Shown here: piece after piece, positions 1-7,264 of the stretch
How the letters are laid out: each line of letters opens with the position of its first letter
Position numbering within the stretch: position 1 is the first letter of the stretch
Origin: RPQJ01 sp052035645
GTDB lineage: Bacteria > Pseudomonadota > Gammaproteobacteria > Steroidobacterales > Steroidobacteraceae
Assembly: GCA_052035645.1 (NCBI GenBank)
Contig: JBPOHK010000096.1
Location: 1 to 15,940, forward strand
Reading direction: 5' to 3'
DNA: 15,940 bases
The notes under the pieces: model-generated
What the model saw: the letters and a program-made list of their open reading frames with translations, nothing else
The model's database searches: none
What the model was told of the DNA's origin: nothing
Translations under genes and position numbers: made by a program

Positions 1-2
1 AG

Positions 3-920
3 GCGAACGCCGGCGCGCCGATCGAGCCCTGGGACTTCACCTACGTCGTGGCCGAGGGCAGCCGCCGCCTCTCCGCGCGCATCGCGCTCGCCGACCTGCG
101 GCCGCTCAACGACCGCTACTACGCCGATCTCGGCGCCGACCTCGCCGCGCTCGGGGTGATCTACGACCTCGCCCCGCGTCCCGACAAGTCGTCGGTCGCC
201 TACAGCGACTTCGTGCGCCGCGGCCGCGAGGGCCCGACCGGCTGGCAGCGCCCGCTCGCGCGCGTGGTGGCGACCTACGCGCACGGCGGCCTCGGCGAGC
301 TGAACGAGCTGGTGCACGAGAGCGGCCACGCCGTGCACGTGAGCGCGATCCGCACGCGCCCGGCCTACATGGACTGGCCGGAGTCGCTGTTCGACGAGGC
401 CTTCGCCGACGTCCCGTCGTGGAGCGTCTACGAGCCGGCCTGGCAGCAGCGCTACCTCGGTGCCGCGATCCCCGAGTCGACCTCGCTGCGCGCGCTGTAC
501 GGCAACGTCATGCTCGACGTCGCCTGGGCGCTGTTCGAGCTGCGCATGCTGCGCGAGCCCGCGGCCGATCCGAACGCCCTGTGGACCGACATCACGCACC
601 GCTACCTGAACGTCGTCCCGCATCCCGAGTGGCCGTGGTGGGCGCTGCGCGTGCAGCTCTTCGAGTCGCCCGGGTACATGGTGAACTACGGTCTCGGGGC
701 GGTGCTGACCGCCGCGATGCGCGAGCGCGTGGCGCAGGCGGTCGGCCCCTTCGACGCCGGCAATCCGCGCTGGTACCCGTGGCTGTCGGAGCACCTGCTG
801 CGTTACGGCAGCGAGTTCGACACGGCGCAGCTCATGAGCCGGCTGCTCGGCCGCCCCGTCACGCCGGACGCGCTGCTCGCGCAACTGCGACGCCTGCGCC
901 CGGCCGGAGCCGCGCCATGA
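3..920 (+). CDS. M3-family zinc metallopeptidase, C-terminal part (5' truncated)
   Basis: The open frame runs in from the left edge (first full codon at 3), so the GTG at 48 is not taken as the start; about 305 residues are visible. Bases 315-329 encode HESGH, followed by AVH, which fits the HExGHxxH zinc-site signature of M3 (thimet oligopeptidase/oligopeptidase F) enzymes. About 25 residues on, the stretch LFDEAFADVPSW supplies the expected third zinc ligand Glu. M3 enzymes cut short peptides in the cytoplasm or periplasm; without the N-terminus a signal peptide cannot be judged. Conserved C-terminal helices rich in Trp and Tyr follow, and the frame stops at TGA 918-920. That stop overlaps the ATG of the sulfatase gene (ATGA), implying translational coupling. 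The family is clear; substrate and subfamily are not. Confidence 0.85.
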   Translation, partial: ANAGAPIEPWDFTYVVAEGSRRLSARIALADLRPLNDRYYADLGADLAALGVIYDLAPRPDKSSVAYSDFVRRGREGPTGWQRPLARVVATYAHGGLGELNELVHESGHAVHVSAIRTRPAYMDWPESLFDEAFADVPSWSVYEPAWQQRYLGAAIPESTSLRALYGNVMLDVAWALFELRMLREPAADPNALWTDITHRYLNVVPHPEWPWWALRVQLFESPGYMVNYGLGAVLTAAMRERVAQAVGPFDAGNPRWYPWLSEHLLRYGSEFDTAQLMSRLLGRPVTPDALLAQLRRLRPAGAAP

Positions 921-2434
921 GCGCTCGCCTCCCGAACGTGCTGGTCGTGATGGTCGACCAGCTCGCGCCGGCCCTGCTCGGGTGCTACGGCAATGCGGTC
1001 GCGCGTGCGCCGCACATCGACCGGCTCGCGCGCGAGGGCGTGGTGTTCGACGCCGCGTACGCCAACAGCCCGCTGTGCACGCCGGCCCGCTATTGCCTGA
1101 TGACGGGGCAGCTGCCGTCGGCCACGCGCGGCTACGACAACGCGGCGTACCTGCCGAGCACGGTGCCGACGCTCGCGCACTACCTGCGCGCGCGGGACTA
1201 TCGCACGGTGCTCGCCGGCAAGATGCACTTCGTCGGCCCCGACCAGCTGCATGGTTTCGAGGAACGCCGCACGACGGACATCTATCCGGCCGATTTCGGC
1301 TGGACGCCCGACTGGCGACGTCCGGGCGAGCGCATCGACTGGTGGTACCACAACATGGAAAGCGTCACCGGCGCCGGCGTGGCGGAGGTGACCAACCAGT
1401 TGCTGTTCGACGACGAGGTCGGGCAGCAGTCGGTGCGCGCCCTGCACGACGTCGCGCGCGCGGATGACGGGCGGCCGTGGCTGCTGGTGGCGAGCTTCAC
1501 CCACCCGCACGACCCGTACGTCACGCGCGCGAAGTACTGGGAGCGGTACGCGGGCGTCGAGATCCCGATGCCGGCGGTGAGGGCGGAGGAGGTCGAGGCC
1601 GACCCGCACACCCTGCGGCTGCGGGCGGCCTGTGCGATGGACCGCGCCGCGGTCACCGACGACGACGTGCGCCGCGCGCGCCGCGCCTACCTCGGCAACG
1701 TCTCCTACGTCGACGACTGGACGGGCGCACTGCTCGAATCGCTGCGCGCGCTGCGGATGGCCGACGACACGGTCGTGGTGCTGCTGGGCGACCACGGCGA
1801 CATGCTCGGGGAGCGCGGCCTCTGGTACAAGATGAGCTTCTTCGAGGGCTCCGCGCGCATCCCGCTCGTGCTCCACGCGCCGGGCCGGTTTGCGCCGCGC
1901 CGGGTGGCCGAGCCCGTGTCGCTCGTGGACGTGCTGCCGACGCTGCTCGAGCTCGCGGGTGGCACCGCGCAGGACGCGGTCGAGCCGCTGGCCGGGCGCT
2001 CGCTGCTGCCCCTGTGCGATGGCGGCGGCACGGAGGAGCGCTGCGTCCTCGGCGAGTACACGGCCGAAGGCGCCTGCGCGCCCATCGTGATGATCCGGCG
2101 CGGGACGCTGAAGTTCGTGCACTGCCCGGCGGACCCGGACCAGCTCTACGACCTCGCGGCCGACCCGCAGGAGCGCGTCAACCTCGCGCGCGATCCGGGC
2201 CGCTCGGCGCAGGTCGCCGCGTTCCGGGCCGAGGTGGCCCGGCGCTGGGACCTCGCGGGCCTGCACGCCGACGTGCTGGCCGACCAGGCGCGCCGCCGCT
2301 TCGTCTTCGAGACGCTGCGTCGCGGGGCCTTCACGCCCTGGGAGTACACGCCGCCGCGCGACGGATCGGCCGAGTACATGCGCAACCACCTCGACCTCAA
2401 CGACGTCGAGCGCAAGGCCCGCTGGCCCCGCTGA
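917..2434 (+). CDS. betC: Choline-sulfatase (sulfatase family, formylglycine type)
   Basis: The product has 505 residues, the usual size of choline-sulfatase, which hydrolyses choline-O-sulfate to choline and sulfate. The start is the ATG at 917 inside the overlapping ATGA; the much longer upstream reading frame is only a shadow of the peptidase gene. The N-terminus PNVLVVMVDQ carries the metal-binding Asp14. The sulfatase signature CTPAR places the formylglycine-precursor Cys at 54, as I recall for rhizobial BetC. The stretches KMHFVGPDQLHGFEER, TTDIYPADFGWTPDW and SFTHPHDPY are BetC-like, and DHGDMLGERGLW (from D292) gives further metal ligands. The C-terminal tail ending SAEYMRNHLDLN is also BetC-specific. 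There is no signal peptide, so it should be cytoplasmic. It lies between a peptidase and mutM with overlapping codons, not beside betABI as is common. A formylglycine-generating enzyme would be needed and is not in the window. Confidence 0.9.
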   Translation: MSARLPNVLVVMVDQLAPALLGCYGNAVARAPHIDRLAREGVVFDAAYANSPLCTPARYCLMTGQLPSATRGYDNAAYLPSTVPTLAHYLRARDYRTVLAGKMHFVGPDQLHGFEERRTTDIYPADFGWTPDWRRPGERIDWWYHNMESVTGAGVAEVTNQLLFDDEVGQQSVRALHDVARADDGRPWLLVASFTHPHDPYVTRAKYWERYAGVEIPMPAVRAEEVEADPHTLRLRAACAMDRAAVTDDDVRRARRAYLGNVSYVDDWTGALLESLRALRMADDTVVVLLGDHGDMLGERGLWYKMSFFEGSARIPLVLHAPGRFAPRRVAEPVSLVDVLPTLLELAGGTAQDAVEPLAGRSLLPLCDGGGTEERCVLGEYTAEGACAPIVMIRRGTLKFVHCPADPDQLYDLAADPQERVNLARDPGRSAQVAAFRAEVARRWDLAGLHADVLADQARRRFVFETLRRGAFTPWEYTPPRDGSAEYMRNHLDLNDVERKARWPR

Positions 2435-3249
2435 TGCCCGAGCTGCCGGAAGTAGAGACCACGCGCCGCGGCATCGAGGGCGCGCTTCGCGGCCGCCGGG
2501 TCGCCTCGCTCGCATTGCGCGAGCGGCGGCTGCGCTGGCCGGTCGATCCCGGGCTCGTCGCTCTGCTGCCGGGGCAGCGCATCCGCCAGGTGCGGCGCCG
2601 CGCCAAGTACCTGCTGATCGAGCTCGAACGCGGCACGCTCATCGCGCACCTCGGCATGTCCGGCAGCCTGCGCGTGCTGCCCGGGGAGGCGCCGCTGCTC
2701 GCCCACGACCACTACGACCTGAAGCTCGACGACGGCCGCTGCCTGCGCTTCAACGATCCGCGCCGGTTCGGCAGCCTGCTCTGGGTGACCGGGGACCCGG
2801 CGGAGCATCCGCTGCTGCGCTCGCTCGGGCCGGAGCCCCTCGAGGAAGGCTTCGACGCCGACTACCTCGCCGCGGCCGCGCGGGGCCGGCGGGTCGCGAT
2901 CAAGCCGTTCCTGATGGACCAGAAGGTCGTGGTCGGCGTGGGCAACATCTACGCGAGCGAGGCGCTGTTCCGCGCCGGCATCCGGCCGGGGAGGGCGGCC
3001 GGCCGCGTGCCGCGGGCGCAGCTCGCCGCCCTCGTGGATTCGGTGAAGGCCGTGCTCGGCGAGGCCATCCGCCAGGGCGGCACCACGCTGCGCGACTACG
3101 TGAACGCAGACGGCACCCCGGGCTACTTCCGCCAGAAACTCTATGTCTACGAGCGGGCCGGGCAGCCGTGCCGGCGCTGTCGGACTCCGATCCGCCAGCG
3201 GGTGCTGGGCCAGCGCTCGACCTACTGGTGCCCCGCCTGCCAGGGCTAA
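2434..3249 (+). CDS. mutM: Formamidopyrimidine-DNA glycosylase (Fpg/MutM)
   Basis: The 271-residue protein has the standard length of Fpg, a bifunctional glycosylase/AP lyase that removes 8-oxoguanine and formamidopyrimidines. It opens with MPELPEVETT, in which Pro2 becomes the catalytic N-terminus and Glu3 assists. Lys58 in RRAKYLL matches the conserved lysine, and GVGNIYASE (about 168-176) is the helix-two-turn-helix signature. A C-terminal zinc finger is complete: C246-x2-C249 and C266-x2-C269. The ATG overlaps the last base of the betC stop (TGATG) and has no obvious Shine-Dalgarno sequence, so translation is probably coupled to betC. mutM near coaBC and dut is a gammaproteobacterial arrangement; the rpmG, rpmB and radC genes found between them in E. 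coli are absent. No residue looks damaged. Confidence 0.97.
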   Translation: MPELPEVETTRRGIEGALRGRRVASLALRERRLRWPVDPGLVALLPGQRIRQVRRRAKYLLIELERGTLIAHLGMSGSLRVLPGEAPLLAHDHYDLKLDDGRCLRFNDPRRFGSLLWVTGDPAEHPLLRSLGPEPLEEGFDADYLAAAARGRRVAIKPFLMDQKVVVGVGNIYASEALFRAGIRPGRAAGRVPRAQLAALVDSVKAVLGEAIRQGGTTLRDYVNADGTPGYFRQKLYVYERAGQPCRRCRTPIRQRVLGQRSTYWCPACQG

Positions 3250-3301
3250 CGCCTGGTTATGGGCCCAGACCCGTGTGAAATCCTGCGGACTGTCCCCTTT
3301 G

Positions 3302-3319
3302 CGGGCCCCCGCGGGCCCG
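3302..3319 (+). other. GC-rich hairpin between mutM and coaBC
   Basis: Seven paired bases (3302-3308 CGGGCCC with 3313-3319 GGGCCCG) enclose a 4-nt loop, with a possible flanking G-U pair. No T-run follows, so it is not a convincing intrinsic terminator. It lies directly upstream of the CATAAT box of coaBC and could either end mutM transcription weakly or sit in the coaBC promoter spacer. Confidence 0.35.
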
Positions 3320-3322
3320 TCC

Positions 3323-3328
3323 CATAAT
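3323..3328 (+). promoter_or_regulatory. Candidate -10 box (CATAAT) of coaBC
   Basis: CATAAT matches five of six bases of the sigma-70 -10 consensus and ends 7 nt before the coaBC ATG, so transcription would start at or within a base or two of the start codon. No Shine-Dalgarno sequence or clear -35 box is visible. A leaderless coaBC mRNA is the inference. Confidence 0.45.
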
Positions 3329-3335
3329 CCGGCGC

Positions 3336-4580
3336 ATGGCCAACTCCCCGGCACCCGCCCGCATCCTGCTCGGCGTCTCGGGCGGCATCGCCGCCTACAA
3401 GAGCGCCGACCTCGTCCGCCGCCTCAAGGAGCGCGGTGCCGACGTCCAGGTCGTGATGACCGCGGGCGCGCGCCGGTTCGTCACGCCGCTGACGTTCCAG
3501 GCGCTGTCGGGGCGCGCCGTGCGCACGGACCTCTGGGACGAGTCCGCCGAGGCGGCGATGGGCCACATCGAGCTCGCCCGCTGGCCCGGGCGCATCCTCG
3601 TCGCGCCCGCATCCGCGGATTTCCTCGCCCGGCTCGCGCACGGGCTCGCGGACGACCTGCTCACGACCCTGTGCCTCGCGACCGACGCACCGCTCGCCGT
3701 GGCGCCGGCGATGAACCGGCTGATGTGGGCCAACCCCGCGACGCAGGCGAATGTCGCGCTGCTGCGCGCGCGCGGCGTCGAGGTGCTCGGTCCGGCCGTG
3801 GGCGACCAGGCCTGCGGCGAGACCGGGCCGGGCCGCATGCTCGAGCCCGCCGAACTGGCCGACGCGATCCTGGCCCCGGCGCCGGTGGCGGACCGGGTGT
3901 TCAGCGGCCTCAAGGTGCTGGTGACCGCCGGTCCGACGCGCGAGTGCATCGACCCGGTCCGCTTCATCACCAACCGCAGCTCCGGGAAGATGGGTTACGC
4001 GGTCGCCGAAGCGGCGCGCGACGCCGGCGCGGAGGTCGTGATCGTGAGCGGCCCGGTCAACGTGCCGACCCCGCGCGGCGTCACCCGCGTGAACGTCGAG
4101 AGCGCCGAGCAGATGATGAACGCCGTGAACCAGCACCTCGCCGGTACGGACATCTTCATCGCCGCCGCGGCCGTTTCGGACTACCGCGCCGCCCAGGTGG
4201 CGCCGGAGAAGATCAAGAAGACGAGCGACTCGATGTCGCTGTCGCTCACCCGCACGCCCGACATCCTGGCGACCGTGGCGGCCGGCGCGTCGCGCCCGTT
4301 CGTGGTCGGCTTCGCTGCAGAGACGCAGAACGTGGAGCGCAACGCGCTCGCCAAGCTCGAGGGCAAGAAGCTCGACATGATCGCCGCCAACCAGGTCGGC
4401 GAGGGCCTCGCCTTCGACTGCGACGACAACGCGCTCACGGTCTACTGGCCCGGCGGGCGTCGCGAGCTGCCCCGCGCGCCGAAGGCACGGCTGGCCGCGG
4501 ACCTCGTCGCCGTGATCGCCGAGCGCCGCGCCCTGCACGCGCCGCGGCCGCCCGCCGTCGACCGCACCGCCGCCCGTTGA
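3336..4580 (+). CDS. coaBC: Bifunctional phosphopantothenoylcysteine decarboxylase / phosphopantothenate-cysteine ligase
   Basis: The 414-residue protein carries out two consecutive steps of coenzyme A synthesis: CTP-dependent joining of cysteine to 4'-phosphopantothenate (CoaB) and FMN-dependent decarboxylation of the product (CoaC). The N-terminal CoaC half begins ILLGVSGGIAAYKS. It has the catalytic His77 (GHIELARW), the PAMN motif with Asn127, and Cys160 in ACGETGPGRM, matching E. coli His75, Asn125 and Cys158. The CoaB half starts near 190 with VLVTAGPTRECIDPVRFITN and keeps SSGKMG, AAAVSDYR and the lysine-rich EKIKK (about 291-295), then GFAAET. The start is the ATG at 3336, 86 nt after mutM, with a -10-like box just in front and no Shine-Dalgarno sequence. 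dut follows after 19 nt. Confidence 0.97.
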   Translation: MANSPAPARILLGVSGGIAAYKSADLVRRLKERGADVQVVMTAGARRFVTPLTFQALSGRAVRTDLWDESAEAAMGHIELARWPGRILVAPASADFLARLAHGLADDLLTTLCLATDAPLAVAPAMNRLMWANPATQANVALLRARGVEVLGPAVGDQACGETGPGRMLEPAELADAILAPAPVADRVFSGLKVLVTAGPTRECIDPVRFITNRSSGKMGYAVAEAARDAGAEVVIVSGPVNVPTPRGVTRVNVESAEQMMNAVNQHLAGTDIFIAAAAVSDYRAAQVAPEKIKKTSDSMSLSLTRTPDILATVAAGASRPFVVGFAAETQNVERNALAKLEGKKLDMIAANQVGEGLAFDCDDNALTVYWPGGRRELPRAPKARLAADLVAVIAERRALHAPRPPAVDRTAAR

Positions 4581-4599
4581 TCCCCGCCAGGAACCCGCC

Positions 4600-5070
4600 A
4601 TGACCACGACCGCGAAGCGCCCGCTGCAGGTGCGCATCCTCGATCCGCGCGTCGGCCGCGAATTCCCGCTGCCGCAGTACGCGACCGCCGGCTCGGCCGG
4701 GCTCGACCTGCGCGCCTGCCTCGACGCGCCGCTCCTGCTCGAGCCCGGGCAGACGCACCTGGTGCCGACCGGTCTCGCCATCCACCTCGCCGACCCGGGC
4801 CTCGCCGCCGTGCTGCTGCCGCGCTCGGGCCTCGGCCACAAGCACGGCATCGTGCTCGGCAACCTGGTCGGGCTGATCGACTCGGACTACCAGGGGCAGG
4901 TGATGGTCTCGGTCTGGAACCGCGGCGGCGCGGCGTTCACGATCGAGCCCGGCGAGCGCATCGCCCAGCTGGTCGTGGTGCCGGTGGTGCAGGTGGAGTT
5001 CGAGATCGTCGGGGAGTTCGACGCCAGCCACCGGGGTGCCGGCGGTTTCGGCAGCTCCGGCCGGGCCTAG
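4600..5070 (+). CDS. dut: Deoxyuridine 5'-triphosphate nucleotidohydrolase (dUTPase)
   Basis: The 156-residue trimeric-type dUTPase hydrolyses dUTP to dUMP and pyrophosphate, keeping uracil out of DNA and feeding thymidylate synthesis. All five family motifs are present in order: I, AGSAGLDLRA (30-39); II, PRSGLG (74-79); III, GLIDSDYQGQV (91-101), with the catalytic Asp; IV, GERIAQLVVVP (118-128); V, the glycine-rich RGAGGFGSSGR near the C-terminus (145-155). The ATG at 4600 is preceded at 6 nt by AGGAA (4589-4593), a good ribosome site. The gene follows coaBC by 19 nt, the pairing seen across gammaproteobacteria. It converges on the minus-strand DUF4124 gene with only 3 bp between stop codons and no terminator hairpin that I can see. 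Confidence 0.97.
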   Translation: MTTTAKRPLQVRILDPRVGREFPLPQYATAGSAGLDLRACLDAPLLLEPGQTHLVPTGLAIHLADPGLAAVLLPRSGLGHKHGIVLGNLVGLIDSDYQGQVMVSVWNRGGAAFTIEPGERIAQLVVVPVVQVEFEIVGEFDASHRGAGGFGSSGRA

Positions 5071-5073
5071 CCG

Positions 5074-5748
5074 TCAGCGCGGCTGGGTGCGGGCCTTCAG
5101 TTCCTGGAAGCGGGCGATGTCCGCGTCGAACTCGGCGCGCAGGTGCTGCTGCTCGGTCGTGTTCTTCGCCAGCTCCTGCTCGTAGACCTGCAGGCCGTTC
5201 ACGGTGTTCACGAGTTCCGCGGCGAGCTGCTGCGGCAGCGGTGGTGCGTTCGGCTTGGTGCTGTACGGCCGGTAGCGCTGCACGTCCTGCATCAGCCGCG
5301 TCTCGCGGGCGCGCAGGTTGGTGATGTACTGGCGGGTGACCAGCGACTGCGCCTCGAGCTGCTCCACGCGCTGGTCGCGCAGGCGCTCGATATCCTCGAC
5401 CGACACGTAGGTGGCGAGCAGGACCCGGTCGCGCTGCTGCGCGGCCTTGATCGCGTCGGCATCGGCCTGCTGCTGCTTGATCTGCTCCATCGAGCGCTTG
5501 CCGGGGATCGTGCGGATGATCCGGCCCGTCTTGTCGAGCACGTCCACGTCCGCGTCCATGCACTCGGGCGGGATCGCCTGGCCCATGATCGAGCGCCCGT
5601 GCTCGTCCTTGCAGCGGTAGGCCGCCTCGTCGGACGGGCGCGTCTGCTTCTTCTTCTTCGCGGCCGCTTCGGCCGACGGACCGGCCGCCGCGAGGGCAGC
5701 GAGGGCGAAGGCCAGCAGAACGCGGGCGAAGATCCTGTGACTGGGCAT
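5074..5748 (-). CDS. Secreted DUF4124-domain protein with coiled-coil C-terminus
   Basis: The 224-residue product begins with a signal peptide: basic MPSHR, a hydrophobic LLAFALAALAAAG core and probable cleavage near AEA. The basic run AKKKKQ follows. The stretch AYRCKDEHGRSIMGQAIPPEC (about 43-63) is DUF4124-like (aromatic-x-x-x-D-x-x-G followed by PP), here with a Cys pair that might form a disulfide. Roughly 85-224 is Glu/Gln/Arg-rich with heptad character, suggesting a long helical or coiled-coil segment. It probably acts in the periplasm; no biochemical role is known to me. It lies 91 nt downstream of pyrE on the same strand, where E. coli has slmA, and shows no resemblance to SlmA (a TetR-like protein). 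The family call is fairly secure, the function unknown. Confidence 0.75.
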   Translation of the reverse strand: MPSHRIFARVLLAFALAALAAAGPSAEAAAKKKKQTRPSDEAAYRCKDEHGRSIMGQAIPPECMDADVDVLDKTGRIIRTIPGKRSMEQIKQQQADADAIKAAQQRDRVLLATYVSVEDIERLRDQRVEQLEAQSLVTRQYITNLRARETRLMQDVQRYRPYSTKPNAPPLPQQLAAELVNTVNGLQVYEQELAKNTTEQQHLRAEFDADIARFQELKARTQPR

Positions 5749-5797
5749 GGCGCGATTTTGCCCCCGGGTTCGACCGGGCCGGCAATCTGCGGGCCGG

Positions 5798-5826
5798 GTT
5801 CGAGCCAGCTTTGTGAACTATGTCAA
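5798..5826 (-). promoter_or_regulatory. Candidate promoter of the DUF4124 gene
   Basis: On the minus strand a perfect -35 box TTGACA (5826-5821) is followed after exactly 17 nt by TCGAAC (5803-5798), a poor -10 match (three of six). The -10 position falls within one of two 10-bp direct repeats CCGGGTTCGA (5764-5773 and 5794-5803, plus strand). The -35 is convincing; the -10 is not. Confidence 0.3.
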
Positions 5827-5839
5827 AACGCGGGCCAGT

Positions 5840-6472
5840 CTACACCCCGTACCGGTCGCGGTAAGCCCGGACTGCCGCCAGGGTGGCCGCGTCCCCGGCC
5901 GCCTCGAGGTGCGCCATCAGGTCGCGCAGCCGGATCACGCTCACCACCGGCAGGCCGAAGCTCTCCTCGACCTCCTGGACCGCCGACTTCTCGCCCTGCC
6001 CGCGTTCCTCGCGGTCGAGCGCGATCAGCACGCCGGCACAGGTGGCGCCGTGCGCGCGGATGATCTCGACGGACTCCCGGATCGCGGTCCCGGCGGTGAT
6101 CACGTCGTCCACGATCAGCACGCGGCCCTGCAGGGGCGCGCCGACGATGGTGCCGCCCTCGCCGTGGTCCTTGGCCTCCTTGCGGTTGAACGCGAACGGC
6201 AGGTTGCGGCCCTCGTGTTCGGCGAGCGCCGCGGCCGTGGTCGTCACCAGCGGGATGCCCTTGTAGGCCGGGCCAAACAGCATGTCGAACTGCAGGCCCG
6301 AGAGGGCGGCGGCGCGCGCGTACGAGCGGCCGAGCGCGCCGATGGCGTGGCCGGTGCTGAACAGGCCGGCGTTGAAGAAGTACGGGCTCAGGCGGCCGGA
6401 CTTCAGCTTGAATTCGCCGAAGCGCAGCACGCCGAGCTCGAGGCAGAGCTGGATGAAGTCGGGCTGGTGCAT
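5840..6472 (-). CDS. pyrE: Orotate phosphoribosyltransferase
   Basis: The 210-residue enzyme transfers a phosphoribosyl group from PRPP to orotate, forming OMP, the fifth step of de novo pyrimidine synthesis. It is a close match to E. coli PyrE along its length as I recall it: LKSGRLSPYFFNAGLF near the N-terminus, LFGPAYKGIPLV, the flexible catalytic loop RKEAKDHGEGG (98-107), and the PRPP-binding motif VLIVDDVITAGTA (118-130). The ATG at 6470-6472 gives an N-terminus a few residues shorter than E. coli's. No Shine-Dalgarno sequence precedes it, and a TATAAA box ends 8 nt upstream, so the transcript may be leaderless. It is divergent from xth across 24 bp. Confidence 0.97.
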   Translation of the reverse strand: MHQPDFIQLCLELGVLRFGEFKLKSGRLSPYFFNAGLFSTGHAIGALGRSYARAAALSGLQFDMLFGPAYKGIPLVTTTAAALAEHEGRNLPFAFNRKEAKDHGEGGTIVGAPLQGRVLIVDDVITAGTAIRESVEIIRAHGATCAGVLIALDREERGQGEKSAVQEVEESFGLPVVSVIRLRDLMAHLEAAGDAATLAAVRAYRDRYGV

Positions 6473-6480
6473 CCGCGTAC

Positions 6481-6488
6481 TTTATACT
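6481..6488. promoter_or_regulatory. Overlapping divergent -10 boxes for pyrE and xth
   Basis: The 24-bp gap between the pyrE and xth start codons contains TATACT on the plus strand (6483-6488) and TATAAA on the minus strand (6486-6481). The hexamers share 4 bp. Each ends exactly 8 nt before its own ATG, so both mRNAs would begin at or within about two bases of the start codon. No -35 or Shine-Dalgarno match is convincing on either side. Confidence 0.5.
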
Positions 6489-6496
6489 GCGCCGCC

Positions 6497-7264
6497 ATGC
6501 GCATCATCACCCTGAACGCCAACGGCATCCGCTCCGCGGCCCGCAAGGGCTTCTTCGACTGGATGGCGACGCAGGACGCCGACGTGGTCTGCATCCAGGA
6601 AACCAAGGCGCAGCGCGACCAGCTGGACGACCCGGTCTTCCACCCGAAGGGCTACCACTGTCATTACTTCGACGCCGAGAAGAAGGGCTACAGCGGCGTC
6701 GCGGTCTATTCGCGCGTCAAGCCGCAGGACGTGATCGTCGGCTACGGCTCGCGCGAGTTCGACGCCGAGGGCCGCTACCTCGAGGTGCAGCTCAAGGGGC
6801 TCAGCGTCGTCTCGGTCTACCTGCCCTCGGGCTCCTCGAGCGAGGAACGCCAGCAGGCCAAGTACCGTTTCCTCGGCGAGTTCATGCCGCACCTGCGCGC
6901 GCTGAAGCGCCGCAGGCGCGACTTCGTGCTGTGCGGCGACTGGAACATCGCGCACCGGGCGATCGACCTCAGGAACTGGCGCTCGAACCAGAAGAACTCC
7001 GGCTACCTGCCGGAGGAGCGCGCCTGGCTCGACGAGCTGTTCGACGACGTGGGCTACGTCGACGGGTTCCGCGAGGTCAACGACCAGCCCGAGCAGTACA
7101 CGTGGTGGTCGAACCGCGGCCAGGCGTGGGCGAAGAACGTCGGCTGGCGCATCGATTACCAGGTGCTGTCGCCGAAGCTGCGCGGCAGCGTGCAGGGCGC
7201 GGCCATCTACAAGGCGCAGCGCGTCTCGGATCACGCGCCGCTCACGATCGACTACGACCTGTGA
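6497..7264 (+). CDS. xth: Exonuclease III-family AP endonuclease/exodeoxyribonuclease
   Basis: The 255-residue endonuclease/exonuclease/phosphatase-fold protein is of the ExoIII (Xth) type, which cleaves DNA 5' of abasic sites and removes 3'-blocking groups. Catalytic positions are intact: Asn7 in MRIITLNANGIR, Glu35 in CIQETK, the tyrosine of YSGVAVYSR, DWN in CGDWNIAH, and the terminal SDHAPL. I chose the ATG at 6497 because homology begins exactly there; the long upstream extension is only the antisense of pyrE. Pseudomonas carries the related Crc protein beside pyrE, but Crc has lost these active-site residues, so this gene looks like the nuclease-competent counterpart at that locus. The stop overlaps the GTG of the downstream permease (GTGA). 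Confidence 0.92.
   Translation: MRIITLNANGIRSAARKGFFDWMATQDADVVCIQETKAQRDQLDDPVFHPKGYHCHYFDAEKKGYSGVAVYSRVKPQDVIVGYGSREFDAEGRYLEVQLKGLSVVSVYLPSGSSSEERQQAKYRFLGEFMPHLRALKRRRRDFVLCGDWNIAHRAIDLRNWRSNQKNSGYLPEERAWLDELFDDVGYVDGFREVNDQPEQYTWWSNRGQAWAKNVGWRIDYQVLSPKLRGSVQGAAIYKAQRVSDHAPLTIDYDL

Noticed and set aside
803..2515. Long minus-strand open frame (570 codons) opposite betC
   Set aside because: Arg/Ala/Val/His-rich composition without motifs, antisense to a clear choline-sulfatase; a by-product of high GC.
3246..4862. Long minus-strand open frame opposite coaBC and dut
   Set aside because: Low-complexity shadow translation over two certain plus-strand genes.
5764..5810. GGGTTCGA stretches resembling a tRNA T-arm
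   Set aside because: No acceptor stem, anticodon arm or D-arm can be laid around them; they are direct repeats in a spacer.
2434..7264. mutM, dut, xth as a dedicated DNA-repair island
   Set aside because: The order follows common gammaproteobacterial synteny, with CoA and pyrimidine genes mixed in; clustering needs no special explanation.
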